A stretch of DNA of 64,000 bases from Streptomyces sp. NBC_01116 (GCF_041435495.1 NZ_CP108644.1:5317501-5381500), one strand, 5' to 3'. Counted from the first letter of the stretch, positions 24,109-33,651 are shown. Translations and numbers: made by a program. Notes: generated from the letters alone by a model not told the origin.

Positions 24109-24993
24109 ATGGCTATCTTCCTCACCAAGGACAGCAAGGTCATCGTCCAGGGGATGACCGGCGCGACGGGCATGAAGCACACCAAGCTCATGCTCGCCGA
24201 CGGCACCAACATCGTCGGCGGCGTGAACCCGCGCAAGGCCGGCACCTCCGTCGACTTCGACGGCACCGAGGTACCGGTCTTCGGCTCCGTCGCCGAGGCG
24301 ATGGAGAAGACCGGCGCGAACGTGTCCGTCCTCTTCGTGCCGCCGGCCTTCTCCAAGGCCGCCGTCGTCGAGGCGATCGACGCCGAGATCTCGCTCGCCG
24401 TCGTGATCACCGAGGGCATCGCCGTTCACGACTCGGCCGCCTTCTGGGCGTACGCCGGCGCTAAGGGCAACAAGACCCGGATCATCGGCCCGAACTGCCC
24501 GGGTCTCATCACCCCCGGCCAGTCCAACGCCGGCATCATCCCGGGCGACATCACCAAGCCCGGCCGCATCGGTCTCGTGTCGAAGTCCGGCACGCTGACC
24601 TACCAGATGATGTACGAGCTCCGTGACATCGGCTTCTCGTCCGCCGTCGGCATCGGTGGCGACCCGGTCATCGGCACCACGCACATCGACGCCCTCGCGG
24701 CGTTCGAGGCGGACCCGGAGACCGACCTCATCGTGATGATCGGCGAGATCGGCGGCGACGCCGAGGAGCGTGCCGCCGACTTCATCGCGAAGAACGTCAC
24801 GAAGCCGGTCGTCGGTTACGTCGCGGGCTTCACCGCCCCGGAGGGCAAGACCATGGGCCACGCCGGCGCCATCGTCTCCGGCTCCTCGGGCACCGCCCAG
24901 GCGAAGAAGGAGGCCCTCGAGGCCGCCGGCGTCAAGGTCGGCAAGACGCCGACCGAGACCGCCAAGCTGGCGCGCGAGATCCTCGGCGCCTGA
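24109..24993 (+). CDS. sucD: Succinyl-CoA synthetase, alpha subunit
   Basis: This 294-residue subunit carries the CoA-binding Rossmann part (VQGMTGATGMKHTKLM) and the phosphorylated histidine in GHAGAIVSGSSG. GPNCPGLITPGQSNAGI and VSKSGTLTYQ are standard family motifs. It completes the heteromeric enzyme with SucC. The ATG lies 21 bases after the sucC stop, and a strong terminator follows, so the operon contains just these two genes. Confidence 0.98.
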   Translation: MAIFLTKDSKVIVQGMTGATGMKHTKLMLADGTNIVGGVNPRKAGTSVDFDGTEVPVFGSVAEAMEKTGANVSVLFVPPAFSKAAVVEAIDAEISLAVVITEGIAVHDSAAFWAYAGAKGNKTRIIGPNCPGLITPGQSNAGIIPGDITKPGRIGLVSKSGTLTYQMMYELRDIGFSSAVGIGGDPVIGTTHIDALAAFEADPETDLIVMIGEIGGDAEERAADFIAKNVTKPVVGYVAGFTAPEGKTMGHAGAIVSGSSGTAQAKKEALEAAGVKVGKTPTETAKLAREILGA

Positions 24994-25023
24994 CGCAGTC
25001 GGTCAGGCGGCGGAGACACGCTG

Positions 25024-25079
25024 CGAACGGCGCGGGCCCGCACCTCTGCATCACAGGGGGTGCGGGCCCGCGCCGTTCG
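25024..25079. terminator. Terminator of sucCD
   Basis: A perfect 21-base stem (arms 25024-25044 and 25059-25079, beginning CGAACGGCGCGGGCC) lies between the convergent sucD and sigma-like regulator genes. Confidence 0.92.
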
Positions 25080-25121
25080 TGTACGCGGCCGCCAGCCGGT
25101 GGCCGACGAGTGCCCGACGGC

Positions 25122-26438
25122 TCACCGGAGCTGCGGGATCAGCCGCTCCGGGCCGTGCGCCAGCTGCTCGCGCAGCGACTTCTGGAGCTTCAGGTCCTGC
25201 GCGGTGAGCTTCTGCGGACCACCGCGCGGCGGTACGCCCCCGACCCGCTCGGCGGGGGAGATCGGCTGCTCGTAGTGGGTGGGCGCGGTGTGGAGGGTCA
25301 GCCCGGTCACGGCGATGAGGAGCGCGACGCCCGCGATGGCGGCCCGGGTCCACATCCTGGCCCTGTCCTCGCTGCCGGTGCGCACGGCACGGGCCGGCCG
25401 CGGTACGGGGACGTGCTCGGCGCGCGCGAGCCCGCCGAGCCGGTCGTGCAGCAGGGCCGACTGCTCGGCGGGCGAGTCGACGGCCGCCAGTTCGGGGAGC
25501 CGCTCGACGACGGCGGCGCGGGCGGTCATCAGACGGCCCGCCGCCGCCGGCGTGCTGGCCTCGGTCTCGGCTGCGGTCTCCGGGAGGTCCAGGCCGACCC
25601 CGTCGTACAGGAGCAGGGTGCGCCGGTAGGCCGGGGGCAGCTCCAGCAGCGCGTCGAACAGCGCCTGCTTCCCCGGCTCCGTGGGCGGGGCGTCGGGGTG
25701 CCGGTGCGCACGGCGCAGCCGTTGCCAGGGGGACATCGCGTACTCGTACGCCGCCGCGCGCACCCAGCCCGCCGGGTCGCGGTCGACGGCCACCTCGGGC
25801 CAGCGATGCCAGGCCAGCTGGAAGGCTCGCTCGACCGACTCGCGGGCCAGGGCGCGGCGTCCGGTCAGCAGATAGGTCTGCCGGACGAGGCCGGGGGCGG
25901 TGCGGGTGTACAGCTCGTCGAATGCCTCGGCGGGTGAGGAAGGCCGCTCGTCGGCCGCCTCGGTGCCGGTGCCGGTGCCCGAGTCCGCCGCCACCACCAC
26001 CGTCGCCCTCGCCGGGGCCTTCGCCACCACTGCTTTCAGCTCCGGAGCGGCCACGGGAATCGCTTCCGGAGCGGCTGCCCCAGCGGTTTCCGGGATGGGT
26101 TCCGGAGCCGGCGGAGCTGACGGAGTCGCCGGAGCTGATGGAGTCGCCGGTTTCACCGGCGTCGCGGGAGCCGGCGGATCTGCCACCGCCGTCACGGCTG
26201 TGGGCGCCGTCGTGGTGAGCGCCTCCGGTTCGGGGGCGATGAGCTTCGCGTACAGCGCGCGCTTGCGCCCGCGCGGGCTTGTGCGCCCCGTCTCCCAGGA
26301 GCGCACGGTGGCGCGCGTGACGCCGACGGCCGCCGCCACCTGCTCCTCGCTCAGCGATTTCGCCTCGCGCAGTCTGCGGCGCTCCTTGGGGGAGGGCAGC
26401 TGCGGCGCGGCGGCCTCGTCGGTCGCGCTCCGGGTCAT
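25122..26438 (-). CDS. XRE-HTH / ECF sigma-like / transmembrane fusion protein
   Basis: This 438-residue protein joins three modules. Residues 1-65 are an XRE-type helix-turn-helix (SLSEEQVAAAVGVTRATVRSW). Residues 75-165 are an Ala/Pro/Thr/Val linker. Residues 170-325 look like ECF sigma regions 2 and 4 (AFDELYTRTAPGLVRQTYLL, RAAAYEYAMSPWQRLRR, ALLELPPAYRRTLLLYDGVG), although the region 4 recognition helix is weak. A membrane helix (AAIAGVALLIAVTGLTL) follows near residue 370, with a short outer tail. The combination of an HTH with a sigma-like core anchored to the membrane is unusual. GGGAG lies before the ATG. The gene shares a short AT-rich divergent promoter region with perM. Confidence 0.8.
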   Translation of the reverse strand: MTRSATDEAAAPQLPSPKERRRLREAKSLSEEQVAAAVGVTRATVRSWETGRTSPRGRKRALYAKLIAPEPEALTTTAPTAVTAVADPPAPATPVKPATPSAPATPSAPPAPEPIPETAGAAAPEAIPVAAPELKAVVAKAPARATVVVAADSGTGTGTEAADERPSSPAEAFDELYTRTAPGLVRQTYLLTGRRALARESVERAFQLAWHRWPEVAVDRDPAGWVRAAAYEYAMSPWQRLRRAHRHPDAPPTEPGKQALFDALLELPPAYRRTLLLYDGVGLDLPETAAETEASTPAAAGRLMTARAAVVERLPELAAVDSPAEQSALLHDRLGGLARAEHVPVPRPARAVRTGSEDRARMWTRAAIAGVALLIAVTGLTLHTAPTHYEQPISPAERVGGVPPRGGPQKLTAQDLKLQKSLREQLAHGPERLIPQLR

Positions 26439-26546
26439 GGGTGACTCCCGGCAGCGCCGCACTGGGTGAAAAAGTACATAAACGTATATTGAGCGACACA
26501 ACGGCTGTTCGCGCGTTACGCGAAATAAGCGCGTGTCGTTGGCAGC
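26439..26546. promoter_or_regulatory. AT-rich divergent promoter region
   Basis: The 108 bases between the sigma-like gene and perM contain an AT-rich core (AAAAAGTACATAAACGTATA at 26469-26488), rare in this genome, followed by CGCGCGTTACGCG, a near-palindrome. Both promoters must lie here. Autoregulation by the XRE domain is possible but not shown by sequence. Confidence 0.55.
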
Positions 26547-28442
26547 ATGGGCCGCGTGACCCAGATGACGCAACGCAACCCGAAGGCGGCGGCCGAGCGG
26601 AACCGCACGCTCGCCCTGGCCTCCGCCCTGGTGCGAGGTGCCGTCGCCGCCGGGCTCGGCCTCGGGTCCCTGACGGTGCTGGTCATGGTGGTGTGGATCA
26701 GCTCCCCGTACCCCGACAGCGGACCGGGCGGGGCGCTGCGTACGGCCGCCGGGGTCTGGCTGCTCGCGCACGGCGCGGGACTCGTGCGGCCCGAAACCCT
26801 GAGCGGCGTTCCCGCACCCGTCGGTGTGGTGCCGCTGCTGCTCGTGGTGGGTCCGGTCTGGCTGGCGCACCGCGCGGCGCGCGACGCGGCGGAGCCGGAG
26901 GAGGGGCGGCCCAGCCCTTCGCGGGCGGGCGCGTTCTGCGCGGTGACCGCGGGATACCTGCTGGTCGTGGCCGGGGCGGCGGCCTGTGCCCGGGGCGGTT
27001 CGCTGCGCCCGGACCCGGACACGCTGGTGTTCCCGGTGGCGCTGGTGGTGGCCGGTGCGGCGGCGGCCGGGGTGTGGACGGCGGCCGGGCGGCCCCTCGG
27101 GCCCCTGCCGTCCTGGTCGCCGCTGGCGCTGCACGAGGCGATCGCCCGGACGCTGTTCCGCGACCGGGCCGAGGCGGCGTGCCGGTCGGCGGCGGTGGGC
27201 GTGACCGTGCTGCTCGGAGGCGGTGCGCTGCTGGTCGCGGTGGCGCTCGGCCGGAACGCGGGGGCGGCGCAGGACGCCTTCCTGGGGCTCGCGGGCGACT
27301 GGTCGGGACGGTTCGCCGTACTCCTGCTGGCCGCCTCGCTCGCGCCGAACGCCGCGCTGTGGGGCGCGTCGTACGGGCTCGGGCCGGGCTTCTCGCTCGG
27401 TACGGGAGCCACCGCCACGCCGCTGGGCCTCCACGGGACCCCGTCGGTGCCCCACTTCCCCCTGCTGGCGGCCGTGCCGGACCAGGGGCCGGGCTCCCCG
27501 CTGAACTGGGCGGCCCTGGCGGTGCCGGTGACGGCGGCGCTGGCGGTCGCCTGGTTCACCGCCCGCAGGGCCGCGCCCGCCGACGCGCCCCGCGCTCAGG
27601 TGTGGAGCCGGCGCGAGACGGTGCGGGTGACGCTGCTCGCCGCGCTGGCGTGCGGTGCCGTGACGGGGCTGCTCACGGCGGTGGCCGGGGGGCCGCTCGG
27701 CACCGGGGCGCTGAGGGAGTTCGGCCCGGTGTGGTGGCTGGCCGGTCCGGCGGCACTGGCGTGGACCGCGGGCGTCGGCGTCCCCGCGGTCCTGCTGCTG
27801 CGTCTGTGGCGCCTGCGCACGCCGGGCTGGGCCTGGCGCAGGGACGTGCCGGGAGCGGACGTGCCGGGAGCGGACGCGCCCCCGGTGACAGCGCCGGCGC
27901 CGACCCCGACGCCGGCGAGAGCGACGGCGTCCGGGGACGGGGCAGAGGCAGCGACGGGGACGGAGGCCGGCATCGGGCGTCCGCGCCGCTGGTGGGCGCC
28001 GTGGCGTGGCCGGGGCCGGGCGGCGGACGCGTCCGGCGACGCGGCGCGGGCCGCTTCCTCCGTTCCGGGCCCGGGGGCGGCCCCCGAACCGGGCCCCGGC
28101 GCTCCGGCCGGCGCGGCGGCGGGGCGGGGCGACGCGGGGTTCGAGCCGTACGACTTCCTGCCGACCGACCCGTGGCACGGGACGACCGACCCGTGGCACG
28201 GGAAGGACTTCAGGGAGGCCCGTTGGGCCTCCCTGAAGCGGAACTCCGGCGGGCTGATGGCCGACTTCCCCGCGGAACCCGCCGCCGAGCGCACGGAGCG
28301 CACCGACCGCACCGCCCCCACTGACCCCGTCGGCCGCGCTGCCCCCACTGATCGCGCCGATCCTGCCGATCCCGCCGATCCCGTCGATTTCGCCGCGGGC
28401 CGCCCCGCGCCGGAGCCGGACCGCCCGCTGCCTACTCCTTGA
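26547..28442 (+). CDS. PerM/DUF6350-type multi-spanning membrane protein
   Basis: This 631-residue protein has about ten to twelve membrane helices in residues 20-420, then a long Ala/Pro/Gly/Asp-rich cytoplasmic tail with two FxxxD-like patches (DPWHGTTDPWHGKDFREA). The N-terminal half matches the DUF6350 group, often annotated as cell division protein PerM after the mycobacterial protein that stabilises division proteins. The start could be the ATG at 26547, the GTG at 26556 or the ATG at 26565, since no strong ribosome binding site is visible. The tail contains short tandem repeats (TDRADPADPADPVD). The stop overlaps the end of the convergent downstream gene by 11 bases. Confidence 0.8.
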   Translation: MGRVTQMTQRNPKAAAERNRTLALASALVRGAVAAGLGLGSLTVLVMVVWISSPYPDSGPGGALRTAAGVWLLAHGAGLVRPETLSGVPAPVGVVPLLLVVGPVWLAHRAARDAAEPEEGRPSPSRAGAFCAVTAGYLLVVAGAAACARGGSLRPDPDTLVFPVALVVAGAAAAGVWTAAGRPLGPLPSWSPLALHEAIARTLFRDRAEAACRSAAVGVTVLLGGGALLVAVALGRNAGAAQDAFLGLAGDWSGRFAVLLLAASLAPNAALWGASYGLGPGFSLGTGATATPLGLHGTPSVPHFPLLAAVPDQGPGSPLNWAALAVPVTAALAVAWFTARRAAPADAPRAQVWSRRETVRVTLLAALACGAVTGLLTAVAGGPLGTGALREFGPVWWLAGPAALAWTAGVGVPAVLLLRLWRLRTPGWAWRRDVPGADVPGADAPPVTAPAPTPTPARATASGDGAEAATGTEAGIGRPRRWWAPWRGRGRAADASGDAARAASSVPGPGAAPEPGPGAPAGAAAGRGDAGFEPYDFLPTDPWHGTTDPWHGKDFREARWASLKRNSGGLMADFPAEPAAERTERTDRTAPTDPVGRAAPTDRADPADPADPVDFAAGRPAPEPDRPLPTP

Positions 28443-29451
28443 CGCCGAAGAACGGCTCCAGCGGCTTCGGCAACTGCTCGTTGCAGGCCAGCGCGCCGGT
28501 CTTGGTCAGGGCGTCGTTGACGCAGGTGTAGTAGTCGCGGTAGACGAGCTGCACGGTGAACGTGGTCGCCACGATGAGCAGCGCCAGCAGGCCGGTCACC
28601 AGGCCGCTCACCGCCGCCGTGGTCTGCTGCCTGCTGCTGACGCTCGGCGCCGCGGCGGGCGCGGGCGCGGTGGGCGAGGCTCCGGAGACGTCGCCCGCCG
28701 TGGCTCCCGTGCCGGTCCCGGACCCCGTGGCGGTCCCGGCCGCCCCGGTGTCGCCCGCCGAGGCGCGGTCCGTCGAGGAGGCGCCCTTCATCGGGGTGCG
28801 GAGCGCGCTGATCGCCCAGTACGTCGAGAGCGCGCCCAGCAGCAGCGCGAGCTCGGAGAGGTCGAAGAGGGCGAAGAAGAAGGCCCACATGCCGCCGAGC
28901 ACCGCGTAGCGGGCGCGCCGCTGTGCGGGGTCGGTGGGGTCCCAGCGGAGTCCGCCCGGACCGCCGCGATCGGAACCGCCCTTGCCGCCCGGGCCGCCGG
29001 AGCCGTTCCCGCCGGGGCGGCCGCCGAAGCCGCCGTTGCCCCGGCCGGGCTGCTTGCTGCTCCACTGGCTGCCCCACGACGGGCGGTCCCCGGAGCCGTT
29101 CCCGTCGGACCCACCGTTCCCGTCCGAACCGTTCGACCCCTGCGACCGGTCCGACCCGTCCGACCCGGCGGGGCGGCGCGGCTGCCACGGCCGGTCCGGA
29201 CGGTCCGCGGGCGGCGCGGCGAACGGGTTGTCCTCCGGCGGCTTCCCGGCGGAGCCGGATCCCGGAGTGGAACCCGATGAGGAACCCGCGGAAGAGGAAC
29301 CTGAGGAAGAGGGTTCCGCAGACGTGGGTTCCGGAGACGAGGAGCCCGGCGAGGAGGGGTCCGGCGAAGAGGACTGGCGTTCCCGCATCAGCGGAGCGGG
29401 CCGCTCGGTCAGAGGGAGGCGGAAGGCGGTGCGACGGCGTCGGTCCGGCAT
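28432..29451 (-). CDS. Membrane protein with long disordered Ser/Gly/Pro N-terminus
   Basis: This 339-residue protein starts with a disordered region of about 170 residues (SSSPDPSSPGSSSPEP, then GGNGSGGPGGKGGSDRGGPG). It has two membrane helices: one near YAVLGGMWAFFFALFDLSELALLLGAL, and one near SGLVTGLLALLIVATTFTVQ. A conserved-looking C-terminal tail follows (LVYRDYYTCVNDALTKTGAL with two Cys). The family is common in Streptomyces without known function. Its last codons overlap the convergent perM by 11 bases. The ATG at 29451 has only a weak, distant GGGGAAG. Confidence 0.7.
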   Translation of the reverse strand: MPDRRRRTAFRLPLTERPAPLMRERQSSSPDPSSPGSSSPEPTSAEPSSSGSSSAGSSSGSTPGSGSAGKPPEDNPFAAPPADRPDRPWQPRRPAGSDGSDRSQGSNGSDGNGGSDGNGSGDRPSWGSQWSSKQPGRGNGGFGGRPGGNGSGGPGGKGGSDRGGPGGLRWDPTDPAQRRARYAVLGGMWAFFFALFDLSELALLLGALSTYWAISALRTPMKGASSTDRASAGDTGAAGTATGSGTGTGATAGDVSGASPTAPAPAAAPSVSSRQQTTAAVSGLVTGLLALLIVATTFTVQLVYRDYYTCVNDALTKTGALACNEQLPKPLEPFFGVKE

Positions 29452-29712
29452 GTGGTGAACGTCTTCCCCATCTCGTCATGTCCGCCCGTAGGACGGTTCG
29501 TCCGCCCGGTGGACGGCACGCTGTCCCCTGACGCTACCTCCCGGTCACGCCCCCGTCCCGTGGGGGCCGTCGGGTGTGCCGGTATCGTTGCTGACGGTCG
29601 GCCCGTTCGTAGGGTTCCCCGTATCGGGCGAAGCGATTCTTTCGTACGACCCTACAAAGAGCATGCCGCGCCTGCGTCATCATGCGGTCATCACGTGAGA
29701 AAGGGCCCCGAC

Positions 29713-30369
29713 GTGGCCTCCCCGCCCCCCTCCGCCTCTCCTGCCCGGCTGGTCGTGCTGGTCTCCGGATCAGGGACGAATCTCCAGGCGCTGCTCGACG
29801 CCATCGGCGACGACCCGGCGGTGTACGGGGCGCGGATCGTCGCGGTCGGCGCGGACCGTGACGGCACCGGCGGCGTGGAGCGCGCGGAACGGGCCGGAAT
29901 CCCCACGTTCGTGTGCAAGCTCAAGGACCACCCGACCCGCGCGGAGTGGGACGAGGCGCTCGCCGCGCAGGTCGCCGCACACCGCCCGGACCTCGTGGTC
30001 TCCGCCGGTTTCATGAAGATCGTCGGCCCGGCGTTCCTCGCCGCGTTCGGCGGCCGGACCGTCAACACCCACCCCGCCCTGCTCCCCAGCTTTCCCGGTG
30101 CCCACGGCGTGCGTGACGCACTCGCGTACGGCGTGAAGGTCACCGGCTGCACCGTCCACTTCGTCGACGACGGCGTCGACACCGGTCCGATCATCGCGCA
30201 GGGCGTGGTCGAGGTGACCGAGGAGGACACCCCGGAGGGTGAAGCCGCCCTCCATGAACGGATCAAGGAAGTCGAGCGCTCGCTGCTCGTCGAGGCCGTG
30301 GGGCGGATCGCCCGCGACGGCTATCGCATTGAGGGACGAAAGGTTCATCTCGGTCATGTCGGTGAATAA
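29713..30369 (+). CDS. purN: Phosphoribosylglycinamide formyltransferase
   Basis: This 218-residue enzyme transfers a formyl group from 10-formyl-THF to GAR in purine synthesis. Typical signatures are VSGSGTNLQALLDA (phosphate binding) and NTHPALLPSFPGAHG, with catalytic Asn and His, and FVDDGVDTGPIIAQ with the catalytic Asp. The GTG at 29713 follows GAAAGG and gives a normal length. It overlaps purH by 14 bases, so the two are translationally coupled. The 260 bases upstream carry the promoter; I looked for a ZTP or purine riboswitch and saw none. Confidence 0.97.
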   Translation: MASPPPSASPARLVVLVSGSGTNLQALLDAIGDDPAVYGARIVAVGADRDGTGGVERAERAGIPTFVCKLKDHPTRAEWDEALAAQVAAHRPDLVVSAGFMKIVGPAFLAAFGGRTVNTHPALLPSFPGAHGVRDALAYGVKVTGCTVHFVDDGVDTGPIIAQGVVEVTEEDTPEGEAALHERIKEVERSLLVEAVGRIARDGYRIEGRKVHLGHVGE

Positions 30370-31909
30370 GCCCATCCGCCGCGCCCTGGTCAGTGTCTAC
30401 GACAAGACGGGGCTCGAAGACCTCGCCCGCGGCCTGCACGAGGCGGGCGTCGAACTCGTCTCCACCGGCTCCACCGCCGGGAGGATCGCCGCCGCCGGAG
30501 TGCCGGTCACCAAGGTCGAGGAGCTCACCGGCTTCCCCGAGTGCCTGGACGGCCGGGTCAAGACGCTGCACCCCCGCGTCCACGCCGGCATCCTCGCCGA
30601 TCTGCGTCTCGACGCCCACCGCGAGCAGCTCGCCGAGCTCGGCGTCGAGCCCTTCGACCTGGTCGTGGTGAACCTCTACCCGTTCAAGGAGACGGTCGCC
30701 TCGGGCGCCTCCGACGACGAGTGCGTCGAACAGATCGACATCGGCGGCCCCTCGATGGTCCGCGCCGCCGCCAAGAACCACCCCTCCGTCGCCGTCGTCA
30801 CGAGCCCCGAGCGGTACGCCGACGTCCTCGCGGCCGTCACGACCGGCGGCTTCGACCTCACCGCCCGCAAGCGGCTCGCCGCCGAAGCGTTCCAGCACAC
30901 CGCCGCGTACGACGTGGCCGTGGCCTCCTGGTTCGCTGCCGACTACGCCGCCGCCGACGACTCGGGCCTCCCCGAGTTCCTCGGCGACACCTTCACGCGC
31001 AAGAACGTCCTGCGCTACGGCGAGAACCCGCACCAGCCCGCCGCGCTCTACACCTCCGGCGACGGGGGTCTCGCCGAGGCCGAGCAGCTGCACGGCAAGG
31101 AGATGTCCTACAACAACTACACGGACACCGACGCCGCCCGCCGCGCCGCCTACGACCACGCCGAGCCCTGTGTCGCGATCATCAAGCACGCCAACCCGTG
31201 CGGCATCGCCATCGCCGACGACGTCGCGACCGCGCACCGCAACGCGCACGCCTGCGACCCGCTCTCCGCGTTCGGCGGCGTCATCGCCGTCAACCGTCCG
31301 GTGACCGTCGAGATGGCCGAGCAGGTCGCGGAGATCTTCACCGAGGTCATCGTCGCCCCGGCCTACGAGGACGGCGCCGTCGAGGTGCTGACCCGCAAGA
31401 AGAACATCCGCGTGCTGCGCGCCCCCGAGGCCCCGGCCTCCGCGTTCGAGGTGAAGCCGATCGACGGCGGCGCGCTGCTCCAGGCCGCCGACCGCCTCCA
31501 GGCCGACGGCGACGACCCGGCCAACTGGACGCTCGCCACCGGCGACGCGCTCTCCGAGGCCGAGCTGAAGGAGCTGGCCTTCGCCTGGAAGGCGAGCCGC
31601 GCCGTCAAGTCCAACGCGATCCTGCTCGCCAAGGGCGGCGCCTCGGTCGGCGTCGGCATGGGCCAGGTCAACCGGGTCGACTCCGCGAAGCTCGCCGTCG
31701 AGCGGGCGGGCGAGGAGCGGGCGCGCGGGGCCTACGCCGCCTCCGACGCCTTCTTCCCGTTCCCCGACGGCCTGGAGATCCTCACGGCCGCCGGCGTCAA
31801 GGCCGTCGCCCAGCCCGGCGGGTCCGTCCGCGACGAGCTGGTGATCGAGGCCGCGAAGAAGGCCGGCGTGACCATGTACTTCACGGGCACGCGCCACTTC
31901 TTCCACTGA
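30356..31909 (+). CDS. purH: Bifunctional AICAR transformylase / IMP cyclohydrolase
   Basis: This 517-residue enzyme does the last two steps to IMP. The N-terminal cyclohydrolase domain shows RRALVSVYDKTGLEDLA, STGSTAGRI and KTLHPRVHAGIL. The transformylase domain shows NPHQPAALY, the Lys-His of IIKHANPCG, and the ending VTMYFTGTRHFFH. Length and motifs are complete. The start at ATG 30356 overlaps the end of purN; a GTG at 30362 is an alternative. It uses the same 10-formyl-THF pool that FolD, encoded about 3 kb downstream, supplies. Confidence 0.97.
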   Translation: MSVNKPIRRALVSVYDKTGLEDLARGLHEAGVELVSTGSTAGRIAAAGVPVTKVEELTGFPECLDGRVKTLHPRVHAGILADLRLDAHREQLAELGVEPFDLVVVNLYPFKETVASGASDDECVEQIDIGGPSMVRAAAKNHPSVAVVTSPERYADVLAAVTTGGFDLTARKRLAAEAFQHTAAYDVAVASWFAADYAAADDSGLPEFLGDTFTRKNVLRYGENPHQPAALYTSGDGGLAEAEQLHGKEMSYNNYTDTDAARRAAYDHAEPCVAIIKHANPCGIAIADDVATAHRNAHACDPLSAFGGVIAVNRPVTVEMAEQVAEIFTEVIVAPAYEDGAVEVLTRKKNIRVLRAPEAPASAFEVKPIDGGALLQAADRLQADGDDPANWTLATGDALSEAELKELAFAWKASRAVKSNAILLAKGGASVGVGMGQVNRVDSAKLAVERAGEERARGAYAASDAFFPFPDGLEILTAAGVKAVAQPGGSVRDELVIEAAKKAGVTMYFTGTRHFFH

Positions 31910-31947
31910 CCGGGACCTCTCCCGCGGAGTTCACCGACCCGGCCCGA

Positions 31948-31973
31948 GGCCGCACCCCGACACGGGTGCGGCC
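31948..31973. terminator. Hairpin after purH
   Basis: GGCCGCACCC (31948-31957) and its complement (31964-31973) form a 10-base stem with a six-base loop, 38 bases after the purH stop. Confidence 0.75.
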
Positions 31974-32054
31974 CCGGCCGGTCCGTCGTACGGAATCGGC
32001 TCGCCGCTCTGTTCTAATGAACGGCCGTGGAAATCCCTAGCGGGGGCAGTCACC

Positions 32055-33587
32055 GTGCTTGAGCTGAACAAGAGTGGAACGGACCGGTCGGGACCGGGAC
32101 GCCTGCCCGCCCAGGGCCCGGGGCCGGACGCCCGTCCGGCCGAGGCCGCGCCGGGAACGGGCGGGGCCGCCGCCGTCGAACGCGTACCTCTGCGCCCGTA
32201 CCTCGTCGCCGGCGCGATCCTGTGCGCCCTCTACTTCCTCTACGCGTACTTCCAGTACAGCCGCTTCGGCTCGCCCTCCTGGGACCTGGGCATCTTCGAG
32301 CAGGAGGTCCGGGCGTACGCCGGGTTCGACGCCCCGGTCGTCGACATCAAGGGCCCCGGCTACCTGATCCTCGGCGACCACTTCTCGCCGGTCGTGGCGC
32401 TGCTGGCCCCGCTGTACTGGCTCTGGCCGTCGGCCGAATCCCTGCTGTTCGCGCAGGCCGCACTGTTCGCGCTGGGCGCGGTCATCGTCGGCCGCACCAC
32501 CCAGCAGCTCCTCGGCGGGCGCTCCGGACTCTGCGTCACCGTCGCGTACGGACTCTCCTGGGGCATCCAGGAAGCGGTGAAGGCCGACTTCCACGAGATC
32601 GCGTTCGCGGTGCCCCTGCTCGCCCTCGTCTGCCGTGCCCTGCTCCTGGAGCGGTACACGGCCGCGCTCCTGTGGTCGCTCCCCCTGGTCCTGGTCAAGG
32701 AGGACCTGGGCGCCACCGTGGCCGTCGTCGGCTTCCTGCTCTTCGTGTACGGCCGCCGCCTCCAGGGCGCGCTGCTCGCCGCCTTCGGGGTCGCCGCCTT
32801 CGTCGTCACGCTCATGGTCCTCATCCCGGCGGCCAGCAGCGCGGGCACCTACGACTACTGGCAGAAGATCGACAAGAACGGTGAGCAGGACGTCTCGATG
32901 CTGGACTCCGTCCTCGGCGTCCTCAACTCCTCCGTCAAGATCGAGATGCTGGTCTTCCTGATCGGCATCACCGCGTTCATGGCGCTGCGCTCCCCGCTGA
33001 CGCTGCTGATCGTGCCCACGCTCGGCTGGCGGCTGCTCTCGCAGGACAGCAACCACTGGGGCATGGTCTGGCACTACAGCGCGATCCTCATGCCGGTGCT
33101 CTTCCTCGCGCTCGCCGACGGCGTCCGCCGCAGCCGCGACTCGCACCGGCCCTGGCTCGCCTCGTACGCGAAGGTCGCCGTGCCCGTCGCCGCCGCGATC
33201 GCCGTCGCGATGACGCAGCACCTGCCGCTGCGCGACCTGCTGCGCCCGGAGACCTACCGCACCGACGACGCCCGCAGCCAGGCGGCCCGGGCGGCGCTCG
33301 ACGCCATCCCGGCCGGGGCGCGGGTCGAGACCGACATCACGCTGATGGCCCACCTCACCTCCGACCGCACCGTCTACTGGGTCGGCGGAGCCCCGGGCAC
33401 CGCACCCGACATCGTCGCCATCAACCTGGACTTCGGCTGGTCCCGCCCGATCCAGGACCCGGTGGCCTACGCCGAGCAGCTGCACCCCGAGGCGTCCTAC
33501 CGGCTCAAGCACCGGGGCGGCAGCTTCGTGGTGATGGAGCGCACGTCACCGGAGCCGGCGGAGATCCCGGGCGTCCGCGACGGCTGA
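32055..33587 (+). CDS. DUF2079 membrane protein, possible GT-C-like
   Basis: This 510-residue polytopic membrane protein has about ten helices after a 45-residue soluble start. Near the first helix, YFLYAYFQYSRFGSPSWDLG is followed by FEQEVRAYAGFDAPVVDIKG and YLILGDHFSPV, the Asp/Glu/His-rich first outer loop typical of DUF2079. The arrangement resembles GT-C glycosyltransferases, which use polyprenyl-phosphate sugars. That role is inferred from the family layout. The outer C-terminal domain has a conserved YWVGG segment. The GTG start follows GGGGGCA. It stands alone between two terminators. Confidence 0.82.
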   Translation: MLELNKSGTDRSGPGRLPAQGPGPDARPAEAAPGTGGAAAVERVPLRPYLVAGAILCALYFLYAYFQYSRFGSPSWDLGIFEQEVRAYAGFDAPVVDIKGPGYLILGDHFSPVVALLAPLYWLWPSAESLLFAQAALFALGAVIVGRTTQQLLGGRSGLCVTVAYGLSWGIQEAVKADFHEIAFAVPLLALVCRALLLERYTAALLWSLPLVLVKEDLGATVAVVGFLLFVYGRRLQGALLAAFGVAAFVVTLMVLIPAASSAGTYDYWQKIDKNGEQDVSMLDSVLGVLNSSVKIEMLVFLIGITAFMALRSPLTLLIVPTLGWRLLSQDSNHWGMVWHYSAILMPVLFLALADGVRRSRDSHRPWLASYAKVAVPVAAAIAVAMTQHLPLRDLLRPETYRTDDARSQAARAALDAIPAGARVETDITLMAHLTSDRTVYWVGGAPGTAPDIVAINLDFGWSRPIQDPVAYAEQLHPEASYRLKHRGGSFVVMERTSPEPAEIPGVRDG

Positions 33588-33616
33588 CAGCGGCCCCGGC
33601 CCCGGGCCCGTACGCG

Positions 33617-33651
33617 CGAAGGCCGCGCCCGTCGAGCGGGTGCGGCCTTCG
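33617..33651. terminator. Terminator between DUF2079 and RDD genes
   Basis: CGAAGGCCGCGCCC and its near-perfect complement (33638-33651) pair between convergent genes. Confidence 0.8.

Noticed and set aside
29452..29712. ZTP or purine riboswitch before purN, and ZTP riboswitch before folD (34305-34524)
   Set aside because: The conserved 3' block of the ZTP class (CCGCCTGGGCA) and the purine-class core are absent in both leaders.
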